Below are positions 62,121 through 64,000 of a stretch of DNA of 64,000 bases, piece by piece. Under the pieces are notes generated by a model. That model had not been told where the DNA came from, did not search any database, and saw only the letters and a program-made list of their open reading frames with translations. This stretch comes from Jiulongibacter sp024742395 (GTDB lineage: Bacteria; Bacteroidota; Bacteroidia; Cytophagales; Spirosomataceae), in NCBI GenBank assembly GCA_965249455.1, contig OZ252236.1, positions 3,596,001 through 3,660,000 on the forward strand, in the 5' to 3' direction. A program made the translations under genes and the position numbers. Position 1 is the stretch's first letter, and every line of letters begins with the position of its first letter.

Positions 62121-63105
62121 ATGCCTTAAAAAGCAAATATATCAATCAGGGGAATATACTCTTGTTCCTATTAGAGATGAAGACAAGTACCTAATCATGA
62201 AGTGGAGGAATGAGCAGATGTTTCACCTTCGTCAAAAAGAAAAACTGACTTCTGAAAAGCAGGAAGTCTATTTTAAAAATGTGATATCAGCTTTGTTTCG
62301 ATCAGAATATCCTGAACAGATTCTTTTCAGTCTTTTATACAAAGGTGAATTAATAGCCTATGGTGGTTTAGTTCACATTGATTGGAACAATCGAAGGGCT
62401 GAAGTTTCATTCTTATTGGACACAGAAATTGAGAAGAAAGAGTTCGAAAGTTTATGGACTATATATCTCGGCTTAATAAAGGAAGTAGTCTTTAGCGACT
62501 TACTTTTTATAAAAGTTTACACTTATGCCTATGATTTAAGACCTCAATTATACCCGGTTTTGTTAAAAAACGACTTTCAAGAAGAGGCACGATTAAGAAA
62601 GCACTTTTTTCATGAAGGGAGTTTTGTGGATGTATTAATTCATTCATGTCTAAATATTTTAACATATCGAAAAGTTAATAACGGGGATAAAGACCTGCTT
62701 TATAAATGGGCAAGTGATCCTCTTTCAAGAAGAAGCTCGCTTGATTCAAAACCTATAACACTGAAAGAACATGAAAACTGGTTTAAATTGAAAATGCTCG
62801 ATTCAAGCTATTATATGTTTATCTTCAAACTCTATAGTAACTCTGTGGGTTTGCTGAGATTAGAATCTCGTAATTCTGAATTTTTACTGAGCTTTTTAGT
62901 AGACCCGAGCTTCAGAGGAAAAGGAATTGGTTTCTCAATAATTAAGGAAAGCATAAAAATTGCGGCCGATATTAATAAAACCGCTAGAATAAAAGCAGTC
63001 ATTAAAAAATCTAATCCAGCTTCTATTTCAATTTTCAAGAAAGCGGGATTTGTTAAAGACTCGGATGATAAAGAGACCGAAATATTTTTTTATTATCATA
63101 AATAA
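62107..63105 (+). CDS. Double-GNAT acetyltransferase, probable PseH-type protein
   Basis: 332 residues with two GNAT-like halves. The N-terminal half (~15-180) begins Y-T-L-V-P-I-R-D-E-D and has W-R-N-E-Q-M-F near 33, but lacks a clear acetyl-CoA R/Q-x-x-G-x-G/A loop. The C-terminal half (~185-330) starts L-T-Y-R-K-V, has W-A-S-D-P-x-S-R-R-S-S and E-H-E-N-W-F near 210-230, a clean acetyl-CoA loop F-R-G-K-G-I-G near 275, and N-P-A-S-I-S-I-F-K-K-A-G-F. The C-terminal half resembles GNAT domains of PseH or those fused to PseG. It would acetylate the 4-amino group made by PseC; the role of the N-terminal half is unclear. Confidence 0.75.
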   Translation: MRTYKCLKKQIYQSGEYTLVPIRDEDKYLIMKWRNEQMFHLRQKEKLTSEKQEVYFKNVISALFRSEYPEQILFSLLYKGELIAYGGLVHIDWNNRRAEVSFLLDTEIEKKEFESLWTIYLGLIKEVVFSDLLFIKVYTYAYDLRPQLYPVLLKNDFQEEARLRKHFFHEGSFVDVLIHSCLNILTYRKVNNGDKDLLYKWASDPLSRRSSLDSKPITLKEHENWFKLKMLDSSYYMFIFKLYSNSVGLLRLESRNSEFLLSFLVDPSFRGKGIGFSIIKESIKIAADINKTARIKAVIKKSNPASISIFKKAGFVKDSDDKETEIFFYYHK

Positions 63106-63120
63106 AACTCAAATCTAGTC

Positions 63121-64000
63121 ATGCAAATTGCCAATAAAAGAATTGGACTTGATTCAAAACCTTACATCATCGCTGAGATGAGCGGTAATCATAATCAATC
63201 CATTGAAAAGGCCTTAGAAATAATTAAAGTGGCGGCAAGTTGCGGAGCAGATGCTGTGAAATTACAAACGTACACTGCAGATACAATAACTATTGATCAC
63301 AGAGGTGGGTTATTCGATATTCAGGATAAAAGTTCATTATGGAGTGGGAGAAACCTGTACGACTTATATCAGGAGGCACACACGCCATGGGAATGGCACA
63401 AAGCCCTTTTTGAATGTGCTAAAGATAATGGTATTCATATTTTTTCGACTCCTTTCGATGATGCCGCTGTTGACCTATTAGAAGATTTAGGTGCACCGGC
63501 ACATAAAGTGGCTTCCTTTGAGAATAATCACCATCCACTATTAAAGAAAATTGCCTCAACAGGCAAACCCGTTATCATGTCAACAGGGGTTAGTACTCTT
63601 GCTAATTTGTCTGAGTCTGTAGATGTTCTACTTTCAAGGGGTACAAGTGAACTTTGCTTACTAAAATGCACAAGCAATTACCCCTCTTCACCAGAAAATA
63701 CCAACCTAAGAACCATACCTCACTTAAGAGAACTATTCGATTCGGAAGTTGGTCTTAGTGATCATACCTTTGGGATAGGAGCACCTGTTGCAGCCGTTGC
63801 TTTGGGAGCAACAGTAATAGAAAAACACTTTTGTCTTGATCGTTCTGAAGGCGGTGTAGACTCGGCATTTTCATTAGAGCCCGATGAATTAAAAGCCTTA
63901 GTTATTGAAACGGAAAGAGCCTGGCAGGCCCTTGGAAAAGTACAATATGGCATTCAGAAATCTGAAGAAAAAAGCAAGCTATTCAAAAGATCAATCTACG
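63121..64000 (+). CDS. pseI: Pseudaminic acid synthase PseI, 3' end outside the window
   Basis: The frame is open from the ATG at 63121 to the end of the window (293 residues seen). The NeuB-type barrel is clear: I-I-A-E-M-S-G-N-H-N-Q-S near residue 20, D-A-V-K-L-Q-T-Y, S-T-P-F-D, K-V-A-S-F-E near 137, C-T-S-N-Y-P, G-L-S-D-H-T, and I-E-K-H-F at ~240. These match PseI/NeuB condensing enzymes, which join phosphoenolpyruvate to the 2,4-diacetamido sugar. The A-E-M-S-G-N start separates PseI-type from NeuB. The C-terminal SAF domain is outside the window. It starts 15 bases after the double-GNAT gene. Confidence 0.93.
   Translation, partial: MQIANKRIGLDSKPYIIAEMSGNHNQSIEKALEIIKVAASCGADAVKLQTYTADTITIDHRGGLFDIQDKSSLWSGRNLYDLYQEAHTPWEWHKALFECAKDNGIHIFSTPFDDAAVDLLEDLGAPAHKVASFENNHHPLLKKIASTGKPVIMSTGVSTLANLSESVDVLLSRGTSELCLLKCTSNYPSSPENTNLRTIPHLRELFDSEVGLSDHTFGIGAPVAAVALGATVIEKHFCLDRSEGGVDSAFSLEPDELKALVIETERAWQALGKVQYGIQKSEEKSKLFKRSIY

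Noticed and set aside
1..64000. Search for tRNA, rRNA, transposase, integrase, phage or toxin-antitoxin genes
   Set aside because: No intergenic cloverleaf-like sequence, and no protein with transposase, recombinase, capsid or toxin motifs, was recognised.

Overview
The window looks like chromosomal DNA of a Bacteroidota bacterium, most likely of the class Cytophagia (order Cytophagales, Roseivirga/Marivirga-like). This rests on moderate-to-low GC, a CotH-family protein with a type IX secretion C-terminal tail, a set of mostly Bacteroidota protein families (DUF4834, DUF4835, WG repeats, 'PVC-type' heme dehydrogenases, Peptidase_Mx), weak Shine-Dalgarno sequences and several TAnnTTTG -7 promoter elements. 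I see no rRNA, tRNA, CRISPR array, insertion sequence, integrase or phage gene. Coding density is high.

Layout. 1-6330: a 5'-truncated photolyase/cryptochrome overlapping a TIGR03643 gene, then a carbohydrate-oxidation set (heme-binding propeller dehydrogenase, Tat-exported TIM-barrel isomerase, SDR) closed by a terminator. 6331-11862: an empty 470-base stretch, a frameshifted WG-repeat gene, an M61 peptidase, a TlpA-like thioredoxin, DUF4834 and DoxX. 11956-17966 (minus): a modular soluble sugar dehydrogenase, DUF3108, a PF10023 peptidase and recA, with a terminator between recA and the peptidase. 18097-23350: a small DUF4359-like protein, then pheT, a coiled-coil gene, zapA and rny. 23424-25656: a collagen-like lipoprotein and a CotH-kinase protein. 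25661-29886 (minus): an interlocked run hisS-mltG-ybgC-yihY-elaA. 29907-30180: a tiny basic protein with its own promoter and terminator. 30376-41909: a six-PAS histidine kinase, a methyltransferase, guaC, a GHL6-type glycosidase, a NYN-LOTUS protein, a zinc peptidase, an exported NHL propeller and an SDR. 41969-44178 (minus): coaBC-DUF4835.

44208-53948 (minus) is the most unusual part. Six tightly packed genes run hybrid histidine kinase, stand-alone receiver, HEAT protein, membrane glycosyltransferase 2, LTA-synthase-like sulfatase with a C-terminal TPR, and YaiO outer-membrane barrel. They look like one phosphorelay-controlled machine that polymerises, decorates and exports a surface glycan. 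I propose it as the candidate undescribed system.

54372-59144: a dicarboxylate/glutamate symporter abutting a paraoxonase-like propeller, then a malic enzyme-phosphotransacetylase fusion. 59205-64000: a pseudaminic acid cluster (pseB, pseC, pseF, a double-GNAT protein, pseI cut by the window end) with no pseG inside the window. Together with the six-gene operon this shows heavy investment in surface glycans.
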